From positions 3,903,501 through 3,967,500 of the forward strand of contig NZ_CP089309.1 of the NCBI RefSeq assembly GCF_021228795.1: 64,000 nt of DNA, given 5' to 3'. The position numbers were made by a program, and so were the translations under genes. Of this stretch, positions 48,301 to 56,914 are shown piece by piece; position 1 is the first letter of the stretch, and each line of letters begins with the position of its first letter. The notes under the pieces are model-generated. The model ran no database searches, was not told the origin of the DNA, and saw only the letters and a program-made list of their open reading frames with translations. The stretch comes from Thiocapsa bogorovii (lineage in GTDB: Bacteria; Pseudomonadota; Gammaproteobacteria; Chromatiales; Chromatiaceae).

Positions 48301-48654
48301 GACATCGATACCATCGATTGGACGGAGGGCGAGGGAGGGCAGCTCATCCTGGGAGTCGAGGCGATCGACGTCGTCCCGGTGCAGGTCACCTGGCTGGTGC
48401 CGCCGCCGGCGGGAGAGCTTATCGCCGTCAAGATCGACCTCCGCTACGACGATGAGCGCAACCGCGTGCACTGGGACCACTCGGAGCTGATTCGTAGCGG
48501 CCATACCGGCGACTTTGTCTGGTCGATCCCAATCAAGGACATGCATGTCCGCACTTATCAGTATCGAGTGACCGAGTTCCGGGCGACCGGAGCACAGGAG
48601 GGTGAGTGGCGGGAATCGACAGAGGAACGGCTGGTGCTGCTGCCCAGCGCCTGA
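45337..48654 (+). CDS. Cluster gene 4: PSLYG-domain protein with OmpA-like insert
   Basis: A 1105-residue paralog, the largest here. N-terminal domain: IFRDFSDPNTYYFLPPEAPR, VPSLYGTQRAAFSVVLDRDG, YAGIGPAYNLKITIDYERVF. A Ser-rich stretch and a Pro-Gln repeat linker (~408-429) lead to an OmpA-like domain at ~430-592 (HLFFAFDEPYLES; LRLRAYASYEQDP; RDLSDRRLRVALGL; SRLEHRVVIIEAIG). A second Pro-rich linker is followed by the PQG middle domain and about four beta-sandwich-like repeats. OmpA-like domains bind peptidoglycan, so part of this protein probably meets the cell wall, although no signal peptide is visible. Confidence 0.82.
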   Translation: MLYTDPILYFRGLTIFRDFSDPNTYYFLPPEAPRIARSAEGSGDYAMRLVLYRPDPNAAPPQGMEDGGGFLNLDVDLAIPDRLREAAEQEVTRRFGGRASLVPVPFMSGSVELVLLGVGREDEGQPFVRKVAGSTVPSLYGTQRAAFSVVLDRDGAALMQQVIRAGGATMALAIYHLTYAGIGPAYNLKITIDYERVFESLDLKLNAGISVSRGQSSFVGKAGFHMLMEELRENRSIIVEETDPVPGENGRTPVDQAKINEIIGNLMGSKWFKPSLAQASQVTNLGAAATEGTRSSGTGSSSSSSADSSSSSASGSTSTARQRRDADWEVDSTTPAPWPSDLGVEHIRPTDSGTRETLRVRGSGATAKVGPRPDALEPKALQGSDLVVDVPAGQTRHVEITWPEVEPGPQPQPQPQPQPTPQPQPTPQPFHLFFAFDEPYLESDINSYIARVPPPPNRNHRDQGPRDTRFLDHSQQRGSEHPGLHTLDAWLAGLSQSRLRLRAYASYEQDPADQEHNRDLSDRRLRVALGLIQGVSNRIDKDFDISDTRALGHDPASRNEIPTLSPDGGPTDPFPGRHNSRLEHRVVIIEAIGDPSPPEQPERPEPPEQPEQPRQPGTPGRPRSVLRGHLERREGERPSTEEEATKIEASFEVNLEMIQREERVTAVYELSSRKAATHEVHPQGQLLLEAIDPADYVLEADGAIDFFQWLEIAATTTAQWELEGINSIHVEIRYAPLDGSFRRTGEIVMTAENEEGTWKTGVLRESNDDESAVIYWYEYRVTVHYLPDVALGDQSGAVTSVGVEGADAEGWLRSTERNLVIHPRDVTPAITVNVAAGIMRFDLLQRAQLVLSYGPYRQNLTLSAETPEHRLVIRPEDGLEDESLHTEGTLFYTDGAQVPLPVQEWTPQELIVVNEPRENTLRVQVVLADPADEYVRVVVRLRYTHDNRIVEEERELTEHAQMEQWAVRLEDPSVRAWEYQATLIKRSGDIDTIDWTEGEGGQLILGVEAIDVVPVQVTWLVPPPAGELIAVKIDLRYDDERNRVHWDHSELIRSGHTGDFVWSIPIKDMHVRTYQYRVTEFRATGAQEGEWRESTEERLVLLPSA

Positions 48655-49637
48655 GCATCGAGGAGACCCTCCTACGGGTAGCACTGCTCGCCCGCTACGG
48701 TAGAGCGGCGCGGGGAATCGCACAGCGCCTTGCCGCTGTGTGCGCCCCCGGCGAAGCTCGCTCCTGCTTCGAGGCGGGTGCGCCGCTCCAGCTGGCGATC
48801 GACGCACCGGGGTCGGCCGAGCTCAGGGTCGGCCTGCGATTGGGAGGGCGTCTCGACCCCGAACGTCTCCGGGAGGTCGTTTCCGAGCGTACCCTGGATC
48901 ACCTCGCCGACTTTCTCGAACCGCTGCCGGCCGATCGCCACGAAAGCCTGGGAGCGTGGCTCTACTGGACTCCGGAACAGCCCGCCGTCTTCGTCGATCT
49001 GCGCGATCCGGACCCGCGCGTGGCCCTCGGGCGACTTGAGCGGGTGCTCGGCGCTCGTCGGCGAGCCCGTCTCGAGGAGGTACGCCCGGCGCTCGGGCTC
49101 GCGCGGCCCTGGGGTTTGAGAGTTGCGGCGGGTGACGCCGGCGTCGAGCGCGTCGATGTGTATTGGCTGCTGGCGCGCCATTCATCCCCGGCGAGCCTGA
49201 TCGAAGCGAGCGTGCCGGGGGGCTGGGCGCAAGTGTGCGAGCTACTCGGCCACTTGCTGCGCCGTCCCGCCGTCGCAGGCCGGTGGACCGTCTCGACGTC
49301 GCTCGAGGACGGTGGCTCCGCTCGGCTTCGAGTCGGCAACTCGGGCTGGACGCTGGTGCCCGAAGACGAGCGCAAGCACCGTGCGGTCGGACGGCTGGTA
49401 AGTGCTCTCGGGGGGCCTCGGGACTACGCCGAGGCCCTCTGGAGTCTGTGCCGCGGAATAGCGGCGCCTGACTGGCGGGTGGGAAGGTCGTGTGAAATCG
49501 AGCTCGGCGAAACGGAGCTGCGCGCGCGCCTCTTCCTCACGCCCGACGTTCATGTGGGTGCCGCAGCCATCACGAGCAACTCGGCAACGTCGGCCACCTC
49601 GGCGGCGCCGCGAACGGGTCTGCCATCGAGTCCGTAG
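48606..49637 (+). CDS. Cluster gene 5: hypothetical protein
   Basis: A 343-residue protein without the cluster's shared domain and with no recognised family. It is Ala/Arg/Leu-rich, alternating helical and strand-like parts (IEETLLRVALLARYGRAARG; WRVGRSCEIELGETELRARL). GTG 48606 follows AGGAGG at 48596-48601 and overlaps gene 4 by 49 bases. The last ~25 residues (ITSNSATSATSAAP...) are encoded antisense to the end of gene 6, so the natural C-terminus probably lies near 49560 and the frame has run on. Confidence 0.65.
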   Translation: MAGIDRGTAGAAAQRLSIEETLLRVALLARYGRAARGIAQRLAAVCAPGEARSCFEAGAPLQLAIDAPGSAELRVGLRLGGRLDPERLREVVSERTLDHLADFLEPLPADRHESLGAWLYWTPEQPAVFVDLRDPDPRVALGRLERVLGARRRARLEEVRPALGLARPWGLRVAAGDAGVERVDVYWLLARHSSPASLIEASVPGGWAQVCELLGHLLRRPAVAGRWTVSTSLEDGGSARLRVGNSGWTLVPEDERKHRAVGRLVSALGGPRDYAEALWSLCRGIAAPDWRVGRSCEIELGETELRARLFLTPDVHVGAAAITSNSATSATSAAPRTGLPSSP

Positions 49638-51898
49638 CGCACCACGCGGTAGCGGAAAGACGTCACGCCATCCTCTGCGACGGGAGCCAACAGGACGGCT
49701 GGTTCGCGCTTCGATTCCGAGAACACGACCTGATCGACGACCTCGTCGCCATCGCCGAGTAGCTGCACTTGTACGGCGATGACGCCGTGGTCGGCCAGGC
49801 GCGCACCTGCCAGCAAACGGACGCGGACCTGGCGCTGGTCCCCATCCCGGTCGCGGACGAGGATCACCGGGCTGGTGGTCTCGAACGGTTCGCCGATGAA
49901 GGGAGAGCCGTCGCCCCGGATGACGAGGACATCGACCCGCAGGGGTGGCGCATCCTCCGATAGCGAGGGCAGGACCACTGTTTTTGCGCCCCGTTCGCCG
50001 GTGTTGAATTGAACCTCCGCGGCGCGCGCCCTGCCGTGCTCGGAGAGCGTGACTGTTACCGACGCCGTCATGAAATCGTCGGGCAGCAACGGAAAGAGAC
50101 GCACCGCACGCTGGCTCCTCCAGGGTCGATGGACGAGCAGCGTTGTACCCTCGACCGGCGCCCAGTCCCCTTCGACTTTGCCGCCCTCGGCTAGAAACCA
50201 GATCGGGCGGGCTTCGACGAGCGGAGCAGCCTTGACTTGCACGCCTTCGGCGTCATCACCGCCGGATGCTTCCCCTGCGCCGCTTGCGGGCTGCAGTCGG
50301 CGGCGGTAGGTCGCGGTCGGTTGTACCGCACTCAACATGTGCGACGATGGCGCACCGCCGTCGATCCGCAGATCGATCTGTACCTGCGGCGTTTCCTCGA
50401 ACTGCACAGTCCCCGGCGAGATTTCAATCTCGACCCGGGGTACATCGCTCAACGGGTGCACCGCGAGCTCCAGCGATCGGCGCGTTTGCCAGTCACCGAT
50501 GTGGACTGGCGGGCCGGGCCAAGCGCCCTCGCTGTCGAAGTGGACCTCGGTGCGGGCGCGGTAGCGTGGCGGGTTGCCATCGGTCCAGACCTCGAAAGAC
50601 TCCGGCGGGCTATCGCCGGATGCGAAGGTGAAGGATTTCACGTCGCCATCCTCGTCCGGGTAGGCAAGCTGAACGACCATCCGCTGGACGCCGAGCGCTT
50701 CGAAATCCCCCAACGGCCGGACGTTGACCTTGAGCCGGTCCCAGATGTCGTCGCTCTCGTCGACCACGACGATCCTCGGGGCCGGGCCGATGCGCGACAG
50801 CAGTCCCTGCGGGGCGGCTGTTCGACGCTCGGCCCTTGCCTCCGACCAATCGAGAGTGATCATCTTGAGCTCCTCCTGGCGGATATCGCGCAAAGCGAAC
50901 TGGAGCTGAAGCGCGAAACTGGACTCGCTCCCCGCCGCTCCGCCCGCGCCCCGGGTGTCGCTGGCGCTGGCGAGCGAACCGAGCATGTCGGGTGAGATGC
51001 CAAGGATCTGCGCCAGCTCGCCCGCCATACTGGTGTCGGCGACCGCCTCTTGAAGATTCGCGGCGCCGAGCGCCGTCGCGGCATCGATTGCCCGTTGCAG
51101 GAGGTTTTCGTGGGCCGGTGGCTGCAGCGAGCTTTCGAAGAGCTCTTCGAGGATCCGATCCTGGAACCAACGCACCGCTTTGTCGACCCGCGATTGCAGA
51201 TCGGCGTCGTCAGTGAAGTGCAACACCTCTACCTGAATCGCACCCGACTCCACCAGCTTCTGGGTCGCCGACTCGACGCCGACGCGAACCCCGATGCCCT
51301 CATATGACGCGCCGAGCTGGAAGCCCCACGACAGCTCATCGTAGACCCGCTTGTAGTCGGCTCGGATGCGAACCTCGAGGGCCGGGCGTAGACCCGCGTA
51401 TTCGAGCTCGTAGCGCACTCCGAGCGGGTTGGCACCCTCCTCCATCCGGATCAAGGCCTCCACCAGGTCCGCGCCCTCCTCGCTCAGCGTGGCGGAGAAC
51501 ATCGCGCGGTTGCTGCCGATCAGATCGGGCGTGACCTCAGCCAGCATCTTCTCGACGAAGCGGTCGCCTTCGGCGAGGGCGGCGGCGAAGACGGCCTTGC
51601 CTCCGAGCCATGGGGTTTGCGTCAGCACCGGTCGTTGGATGCCGAGATCCACCAGGTGGTCCCGCGCTTCGTCGAGCGATTCGTCGCTGGCAGCGAGCTC
51701 CGTGGTGAAGGAGAACAGGCCAACGCCGCCCTCGGCGGCGTCGCGACCGCGATATTTGATGAACGACAACTCCGGCTCGCCGTTGAGTCGTGCCACTCGT
51801 GGCCGCGTCTGGACGTAGTAGACGCGGTTCTCATCCGCGTGATCGCCGAAAAGCGCTAGCCCCGAAATCACGCCGAGGGGGCGGTCGAGCGCCAGCAT
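49550..51898 (-). CDS. Cluster gene 6: PSLYG-domain protein
   Basis: A 782-residue paralog beginning MLALDRPLGVISGLALFGDH; ATG 51898 is chosen because it overlaps the gene 7 stop (ATGA), while upstream in-frame sequence is antisense-like. N-terminal landmarks: DLIGSNRAMFSATLSEEGAD and YAGLRPALEVRIRADYKRVY. A helical spacer, a middle domain (LKMITLDWSEARAERRTAAP) and beta-sandwich-like repeats follow (VPRVEIEISPGTVQFEETPQ; ending SFRYRVVRYGLDGRP). No signal peptide. It is last in the four-gene minus-strand unit and overlaps gene 5 tail to tail by 88 bases. Confidence 0.82.
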   Translation of the reverse strand: MLALDRPLGVISGLALFGDHADENRVYYVQTRPRVARLNGEPELSFIKYRGRDAAEGGVGLFSFTTELAASDESLDEARDHLVDLGIQRPVLTQTPWLGGKAVFAAALAEGDRFVEKMLAEVTPDLIGSNRAMFSATLSEEGADLVEALIRMEEGANPLGVRYELEYAGLRPALEVRIRADYKRVYDELSWGFQLGASYEGIGVRVGVESATQKLVESGAIQVEVLHFTDDADLQSRVDKAVRWFQDRILEELFESSLQPPAHENLLQRAIDAATALGAANLQEAVADTSMAGELAQILGISPDMLGSLASASDTRGAGGAAGSESSFALQLQFALRDIRQEELKMITLDWSEARAERRTAAPQGLLSRIGPAPRIVVVDESDDIWDRLKVNVRPLGDFEALGVQRMVVQLAYPDEDGDVKSFTFASGDSPPESFEVWTDGNPPRYRARTEVHFDSEGAWPGPPVHIGDWQTRRSLELAVHPLSDVPRVEIEISPGTVQFEETPQVQIDLRIDGGAPSSHMLSAVQPTATYRRRLQPASGAGEASGGDDAEGVQVKAAPLVEARPIWFLAEGGKVEGDWAPVEGTTLLVHRPWRSQRAVRLFPLLPDDFMTASVTVTLSEHGRARAAEVQFNTGERGAKTVVLPSLSEDAPPLRVDVLVIRGDGSPFIGEPFETTSPVILVRDRDGDQRQVRVRLLAGARLADHGVIAVQVQLLGDGDEVVDQVVFSESKREPAVLLAPVAEDGVTSFRYRVVRYGLDGRPVRGAAEVADVAELLVMAAAPT

Positions 51899-54186
51899 CA
51901 AAGGGTCTCCGGCGGCGCCCCGGGCACAATGATCAGCCCGTCGGTGCGCGTGGTCGGTCCGACCCGCTGATTGAAGCCGTCCTCGCGAATCCAATTCATC
52001 GTGACCTGGTAGTCGCGCTTGCCGGCGTCCTGAAGCTGGATCTTCCAATCCGCCCGCGAGTCGGATCCGAGCCGGTAGCTCTCCTCCTCGTGCAGTCCGT
52101 TGTCCTCGTCGTCATACACGAGCGACACCTCGACGGCCTCGACGCCCGGGGCGAGCTCGCCGGTGACGATCTCGACCGCAAGCTGGCGCACGTACTTCTC
52201 GCCGACGGGCAGGGTCGGCGCGTCCGTCTCCAGCCAGCCAGTCTCCATGAACTCGCCGTCGGTTGTCACCAGCGTCATCCGATAGCGGTAGCGCCGCTTG
52301 AGCGGATCGGCCAGATGCACTCGCCACGTCTTCGGCATGTTCACGTCCTCCTGCGAGAAGGACAGACTGCGGGTCTCGTGGATGCCCGCATCCTCATCGA
52401 CGTACTCGAAATCGACGATCAGGTTGGCGATCTTGGAGCGGTCTCCGGCGACTACGGCCCGAATGTCGAGTGCGCTGCCGTGCGGGTCCTCGACCACCCA
52501 CTGGTCCTGCGGCATCGGCATCCATTGGGTGTCGACGCGCTCGCCCGTGGCGCCGAGGTAGATCAGCTTGACTTCGCGCGTGCCGATCATGTCGCGGTCG
52601 GTCCGAAAGCGAGTGGTGAAGGCCAGCGCGCCCTTCTTGAGGACGCCGTCCTCGTAGTGCTCGAAGGTCTCGTCCTCGGTGTGGTAGCGAAGGATCGCCT
52701 GCACCGCGGGCCAGCGCTCAAAGGAGAAGCCATCCACCACCATGACCTCGAGCTGGTGGCTGCGGTAGAGGTCACGGGGTTGGATCACGAGGACCGAGCC
52801 TTCGTGATCGATCCATCCGCCAGAGTCGACCTTGGGGCTCGGCCCGGGCACGGAATCATCCTGGAAAACAACCTCGTATTTGTAGCGAAACGCGTTGCCG
52901 CTCGTGCGATCCATCCAGTCGCGATGCTCGTCGCTGTCATGCTCGCGGTCGAGGAAGGTACTCCAGGTGCGCACGGCGCCGCTGTCGGCGTCCTCGTACT
53001 CGATGTCCACCGAAATGCCCGCGATTCCGTCCGTTTCCCATGCGGCGGCGGCGCTGACGCGGAAGGGCAGGGTCTTCCAGACGGCGTCGCTGCCGTCGAT
53101 GATGGTGACAAGCTGCTCCTGGGTGACCGCGGAGCCGGTCAACAGTTTGTGCATGTGGGCTTGCGGGTAGATGGTGCGCTCGGCCGCCTTGCGCGCCGTG
53201 TAGTCGAGGTCCAAGGTGCGCAGTTCGTCGATCTTGACCTCTTTCCTGCGATAGGTGTAGCCGATCCCCAGGGTCAGGCCATTCTGGGCGATGTTGGTGA
53301 GCGCGCCCGTGACCCGGTCCTCGGCAGCGTCACCGACCGCGGTCTCCCGTTCAAAGGTCGCCTCGAAGAACTTGTCGAAGATCAACTGCCGGACCGTGTT
53401 CATGACCTGCTCACGCTCCGCATCCATCGCCGCTGCACCAATCCCTTCGACCATCTCGACGATCTCGATCGCCCGCTCGTCGACGAGCGAGTCGATCGAT
53501 TCTTGGATGTCGCGCTCATAGAAGAGGAGATCGAGCTCTTTCTGCTCACTGAAGTGATCGACCACTCGCTGCCAGTCGACCCGGGCTCGGATGTTGAAGG
53601 CCGGCTGCAGGCCGGCGAAGGTGAGCGAGTAGACAACACCGATCGGTGTGACGCCGTCGAGCGCCTGCGACAAGACCACGGCACCCTTTTTGGGCAGCAT
53701 GGCCTGAAAGATCGCCCGATTGTCCCCATAGAGCGAAGGTGAGCCGGCGCCTAGGATCTTGATGACGAACTCGGTCGGCTGGGCTTCACCCGGGTGAGCC
53801 TCCTCCTCTTCGGGAGTGACGGCGTCGAGCAGCATCAGCTTTACGGACCCCTCGCGGAAGAAGATCGGCGCCAGCCGCGGCTTCTGCATGAGGTTGTCTT
53901 CGAGCTGCAGCTTGCTGATTGCCTCATCAATCGCATCGGCGGGCCAGGAGACGTCGACGTCAAGGCTGAGGAAAGCCACCGCCTCGTCGTCGTCGTCATC
54001 GATCGTGTCGAGATCCTCCCGGTACACCAGCAAGCGGATCGCCGGAGTGCCATCCGCCATGCTGGCGATGTGCGGCACGTTCGGGAGGTAGTAGAACGCG
54101 TTCGGATCACTGAAATCGGGAAAGACCTGAATGATACGATCGCCGCTTACGCTGATTTGACGTGCACCCTCACCCAAATAAAGCAT
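51898..54186 (-). CDS. Cluster gene 7: PSLYG-domain protein
   Basis: A 762-residue paralog with the best-preserved landmarks: FPDFSDPNAFYYLPNVPHIA, a run of Asp, EGSVKLMLLDAVTP, GSPSLYGDNRAIFQAMLPKK and FAGLQPAFNIRARVDWQRVV. A helical spacer with the QESIDSLVDERAIEI segment precedes the middle domain (TIYPQAHMHKLLTG). Three to four beta-sandwich-like repeats follow (IANLIVDFEYVDEDAGIHET; RRYRYRMTLVTTDGEF). Ribosome-binding site GAGAGGA precedes ATG 54186. Sits between genes 8 and 6 in the minus-strand unit. Confidence 0.85.
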   Translation of the reverse strand: MLYLGEGARQISVSGDRIIQVFPDFSDPNAFYYLPNVPHIASMADGTPAIRLLVYREDLDTIDDDDDEAVAFLSLDVDVSWPADAIDEAISKLQLEDNLMQKPRLAPIFFREGSVKLMLLDAVTPEEEEAHPGEAQPTEFVIKILGAGSPSLYGDNRAIFQAMLPKKGAVVLSQALDGVTPIGVVYSLTFAGLQPAFNIRARVDWQRVVDHFSEQKELDLLFYERDIQESIDSLVDERAIEIVEMVEGIGAAAMDAEREQVMNTVRQLIFDKFFEATFERETAVGDAAEDRVTGALTNIAQNGLTLGIGYTYRRKEVKIDELRTLDLDYTARKAAERTIYPQAHMHKLLTGSAVTQEQLVTIIDGSDAVWKTLPFRVSAAAAWETDGIAGISVDIEYEDADSGAVRTWSTFLDREHDSDEHRDWMDRTSGNAFRYKYEVVFQDDSVPGPSPKVDSGGWIDHEGSVLVIQPRDLYRSHQLEVMVVDGFSFERWPAVQAILRYHTEDETFEHYEDGVLKKGALAFTTRFRTDRDMIGTREVKLIYLGATGERVDTQWMPMPQDQWVVEDPHGSALDIRAVVAGDRSKIANLIVDFEYVDEDAGIHETRSLSFSQEDVNMPKTWRVHLADPLKRRYRYRMTLVTTDGEFMETGWLETDAPTLPVGEKYVRQLAVEIVTGELAPGVEAVEVSLVYDDEDNGLHEEESYRLGSDSRADWKIQLQDAGKRDYQVTMNWIREDGFNQRVGPTTRTDGLIIVPGAPPETL

Positions 54187-54217
54187 ACTGTCCTCTCGTG
54201 GTGTGAAGTGCGAAGAG

Positions 54218-56902
54218 CTATGACTGTCGCGGTGCCGGGGGTATGACCACGGCCGGCTTGTCCAAGGTCACCGGGCTCGAGGTGACGGTGGCTCCGTCGG
54301 CCATGTACCAGGTGACGGTCATCACGTAGCCCAGCGGGGCGTCGTCGGCAACGGGCACGAACCACTCTTGCACGGTGCCGTCCGTGAAGACCAGGGTCAT
54401 GCGCTCGTGAACATCGCGCTGCGCGTCGTCATAGCTCAGGTTGACCTCGACGGCGGGAGTCGCCGTAAAATCCTGCCGGATCGGCATGAACTTTGCGCCG
54501 ACCTTGGGGATCGAGTATCTGTGCACGACGATCAACTCGTCCTCGGTCGTTTCCCACTCGCGCTCGACCGGGTCGCCTTCCACCGGGAAGTAGGTCGTCT
54601 GGTAGCGGTATCGTTTCGGCCCCCCCTCGCGGATCGGAATCGACCAGATCTTGACATCGTCCGGTTTTTGCAGCGACACGCTCTCGACGTCACGCTCGCC
54701 TTCCGGGTCGTCGTATTCGAGATCGACCTTCGCCAGCGGTGTGCTTGCGAAATCGAGCACCGCTCCGGTGACTCTGACTTCGAGCCGAGGCGGCCCGACG
54801 ACCTTGAGGCCGAGCGCTTGGTCGCCATCGCGCGACAGCCACTCGGTCTCCTGGGTATCGCCGTTCAGGAAGGTCGAGAGGATGCGGTACTCGAAGGCAC
54901 GCTTGTTCGGATCGAGCAGGATTACCGCCCACTTCTTGAATTCGTCCGACTTCTTGAAGTTATACTGCGCGTCGCGATGATAGTCGCCGTCCTGGTAACG
55001 CAACGAAACGACCGACTGAATGACGTCGGTCCATATTCCTGCCGGCACCAGAGGCACGTCGAGGACGTCGATCTCGGGCGGTTTGATCAGGATATTCTGC
55101 GTTGGTCCGTCGGTCTTTTCCCAGCCAACCTCGATCGAGGTCCCGGTCTTGAGCAGGTACTCCACGCGGTAATCGATCGGTTTCTCCCATGGCGCATAGA
55201 GTGGTAGTCGCCAAGTGCCCGACGGTCTATCCGGCGCGAGCAGGATCGACTGCCCCGACTCCGGCACGTCGTTTGAGCCATCCTCGTACTTCAGGTGCAC
55301 CAAGACGGCGTCGAGGATGTTCTCGAAGTCGAGCCCGACTCCGGTGACCTCGGTGGAAAGGATGCCAGGTGTTTCCACCGAGACGTTGAGATTGCGCGTT
55401 GTCTCCTTGTTCCATCGCGACCAGTCCTCCGGCTCGCGGCCCTCGAAGGCGACCCGCCAACGGTACTCATAATCCCGATTGCCGGCGATCACCGACGGGT
55501 CCCACTCCTTGGGGTCGTTGTCGGTCGCAGTAAAGGTGAAGGTCTGCGTCTTGATCTGGCCGCCGTGGGAGTATTTGATCTCGATCTCGACGAAGGCGAT
55601 CTCATCTTCCTCCCAATTGGCGAAGGCGCGCGCTTTGAGGCCGAGGGTGTTGAAAAAGGCGTCGCCGAGCAGGATCTGGCGCACGAATTTGTCCATGTCG
55701 GTGCGGCCGTGAAAGAAGACAGCCAAGGTTCCCTGGGGCGCGATCTCGAATTCGGTTGTCGTGTTGATCTCCATGGTGTGCTCGAAGTTCGTCATGTCGA
55801 CTTCGGTGACCTGCTTGAGGCGATAGACCTCGTTGGAGCTCTCCGCGAGGTCCGAGTCAGCCCACTCTTCCATGGGCTCGCGCTCCTTTTCGGCAAACCT
55901 GTCGGTGAGCAGCTGCTGGACCATGTTCATGGCCTGCTGCATCATCATCTGCTCGAGGTCGTCGTCCTGCACCCCGCCCATGTCGATCTTGACGGTGATC
56001 AGGCCCGCCTCGATCGCCGTGCTCATCAAATTCTCGGACGTGAAGTAGTCGTCGGTGCAGTTGTGGTGCTCGTGGAAGAGCTCTTGGACGGAGTGATAGA
56101 TCGAAGCGGTGTTGAACTTCACGTACATCGTGGCCGGGGGTAGTTTGGCCAGCATCTTGATCTGGTAAACCACCTGGATCGGGCTCAGGTCGGTAGCGCC
56201 GCCGCCATCTTCACCGACCAGCGTCTTCTGCATGAATGTGGCGCCGTCGGGGGTGAGGTCCATGTTGAACGCGGCGACATTATTGCCGATCAGCGACGCG
56301 GGCCGCTCGGTGGTGGCGTGCTGCACGAGACCGGTGGATTGTGGCGCGCTCATGGTGACGTTGCCGCTGATCCACAGCGGCTCGCCGATCACGACCTGCG
56401 GCGCCGGCGCACCCGTGGTCGGTGGCTCGAAACCGCTGCCGGGCATGGTCAGGAAAGTGGTGGAGCCACGGCTCGCCGAGGCGCGTCTTGTGCCGCGCAT
56501 GCCTTCCTGCCCCCAGTGCTCGCCAATCGTGTCGACAAAGGTGGCGCCGAGCTCGAGCGTCCGCAACTTGTCGTTCGGCATGTGCTTCATTCGCTCCCAC
56601 TCGGCGTCGACCCAGCTCTGAAGGTCGGCTATGATGTGGTCGCGGTGCTCCGCACTCACCTTGAGCTCCGAGTCGAACACCATGTAACCGCCGCCGCGCG
56701 GCAGCTCGGGATCCTCTTCGCGCGCCGCATCGGAGAAGGCATATTTGATGAGCTGAAAGACCGGATCGCCGTCGGGCGTCAACCGAACGGTCGGGAATCC
56801 GGGAATGGCGTAGAAACGCCAGAACTGGGCGTCGTCTTGAAAGACAGTCGCGGTCTCTCCAGTCGGGAACTGGTACTGCTTGAAGGCGGGGAGCTTCAGC
56901 AT
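54218..56902 (-). CDS. Cluster gene 8: PSLYG-domain protein with five repeats
   Basis: An 894-residue paralog, most similar to gene 9 next door (shared MLK(L/I)PA start, DELPRGGG-type motif and N-terminus WRFYAIPGFPTVRL). Instead of PSLYG it has ERPASLIGNNVAAFNMDLT. The spacer has a Met-rich stretch (DLEQMMMQQAMNMVQQ). The middle domain contains EFEIAPQGTLAVFF. The C-terminal half is five ~88-residue beta-sandwich-like repeats (e.g. DFASTPLAKVDLEYDDPEGE; KRYRYQTTYFPVEGD). Ribosome-binding site GAGGAGAA precedes ATG 56902. No signal peptide. Confidence 0.85.
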   Translation of the reverse strand: MLKLPAFKQYQFPTGETATVFQDDAQFWRFYAIPGFPTVRLTPDGDPVFQLIKYAFSDAAREEDPELPRGGGYMVFDSELKVSAEHRDHIIADLQSWVDAEWERMKHMPNDKLRTLELGATFVDTIGEHWGQEGMRGTRRASASRGSTTFLTMPGSGFEPPTTGAPAPQVVIGEPLWISGNVTMSAPQSTGLVQHATTERPASLIGNNVAAFNMDLTPDGATFMQKTLVGEDGGGATDLSPIQVVYQIKMLAKLPPATMYVKFNTASIYHSVQELFHEHHNCTDDYFTSENLMSTAIEAGLITVKIDMGGVQDDDLEQMMMQQAMNMVQQLLTDRFAEKEREPMEEWADSDLAESSNEVYRLKQVTEVDMTNFEHTMEINTTTEFEIAPQGTLAVFFHGRTDMDKFVRQILLGDAFFNTLGLKARAFANWEEDEIAFVEIEIKYSHGGQIKTQTFTFTATDNDPKEWDPSVIAGNRDYEYRWRVAFEGREPEDWSRWNKETTRNLNVSVETPGILSTEVTGVGLDFENILDAVLVHLKYEDGSNDVPESGQSILLAPDRPSGTWRLPLYAPWEKPIDYRVEYLLKTGTSIEVGWEKTDGPTQNILIKPPEIDVLDVPLVPAGIWTDVIQSVVSLRYQDGDYHRDAQYNFKKSDEFKKWAVILLDPNKRAFEYRILSTFLNGDTQETEWLSRDGDQALGLKVVGPPRLEVRVTGAVLDFASTPLAKVDLEYDDPEGERDVESVSLQKPDDVKIWSIPIREGGPKRYRYQTTYFPVEGDPVEREWETTEDELIVVHRYSIPKVGAKFMPIRQDFTATPAVEVNLSYDDAQRDVHERMTLVFTDGTVQEWFVPVADDAPLGYVMTVTWYMADGATVTSSPVTLDKPAVVIPPAPRQS

Positions 56903-56914
56903 GTTGCATTCTCC

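Noticed and set aside
51790-53742. A 650-codon plus-strand open frame opposite cluster genes 6 and 7
   Set aside because: Antisense shadow; no family resemblance and no ribosome-binding site, whereas the minus-strand genes share clear paralogous landmarks.
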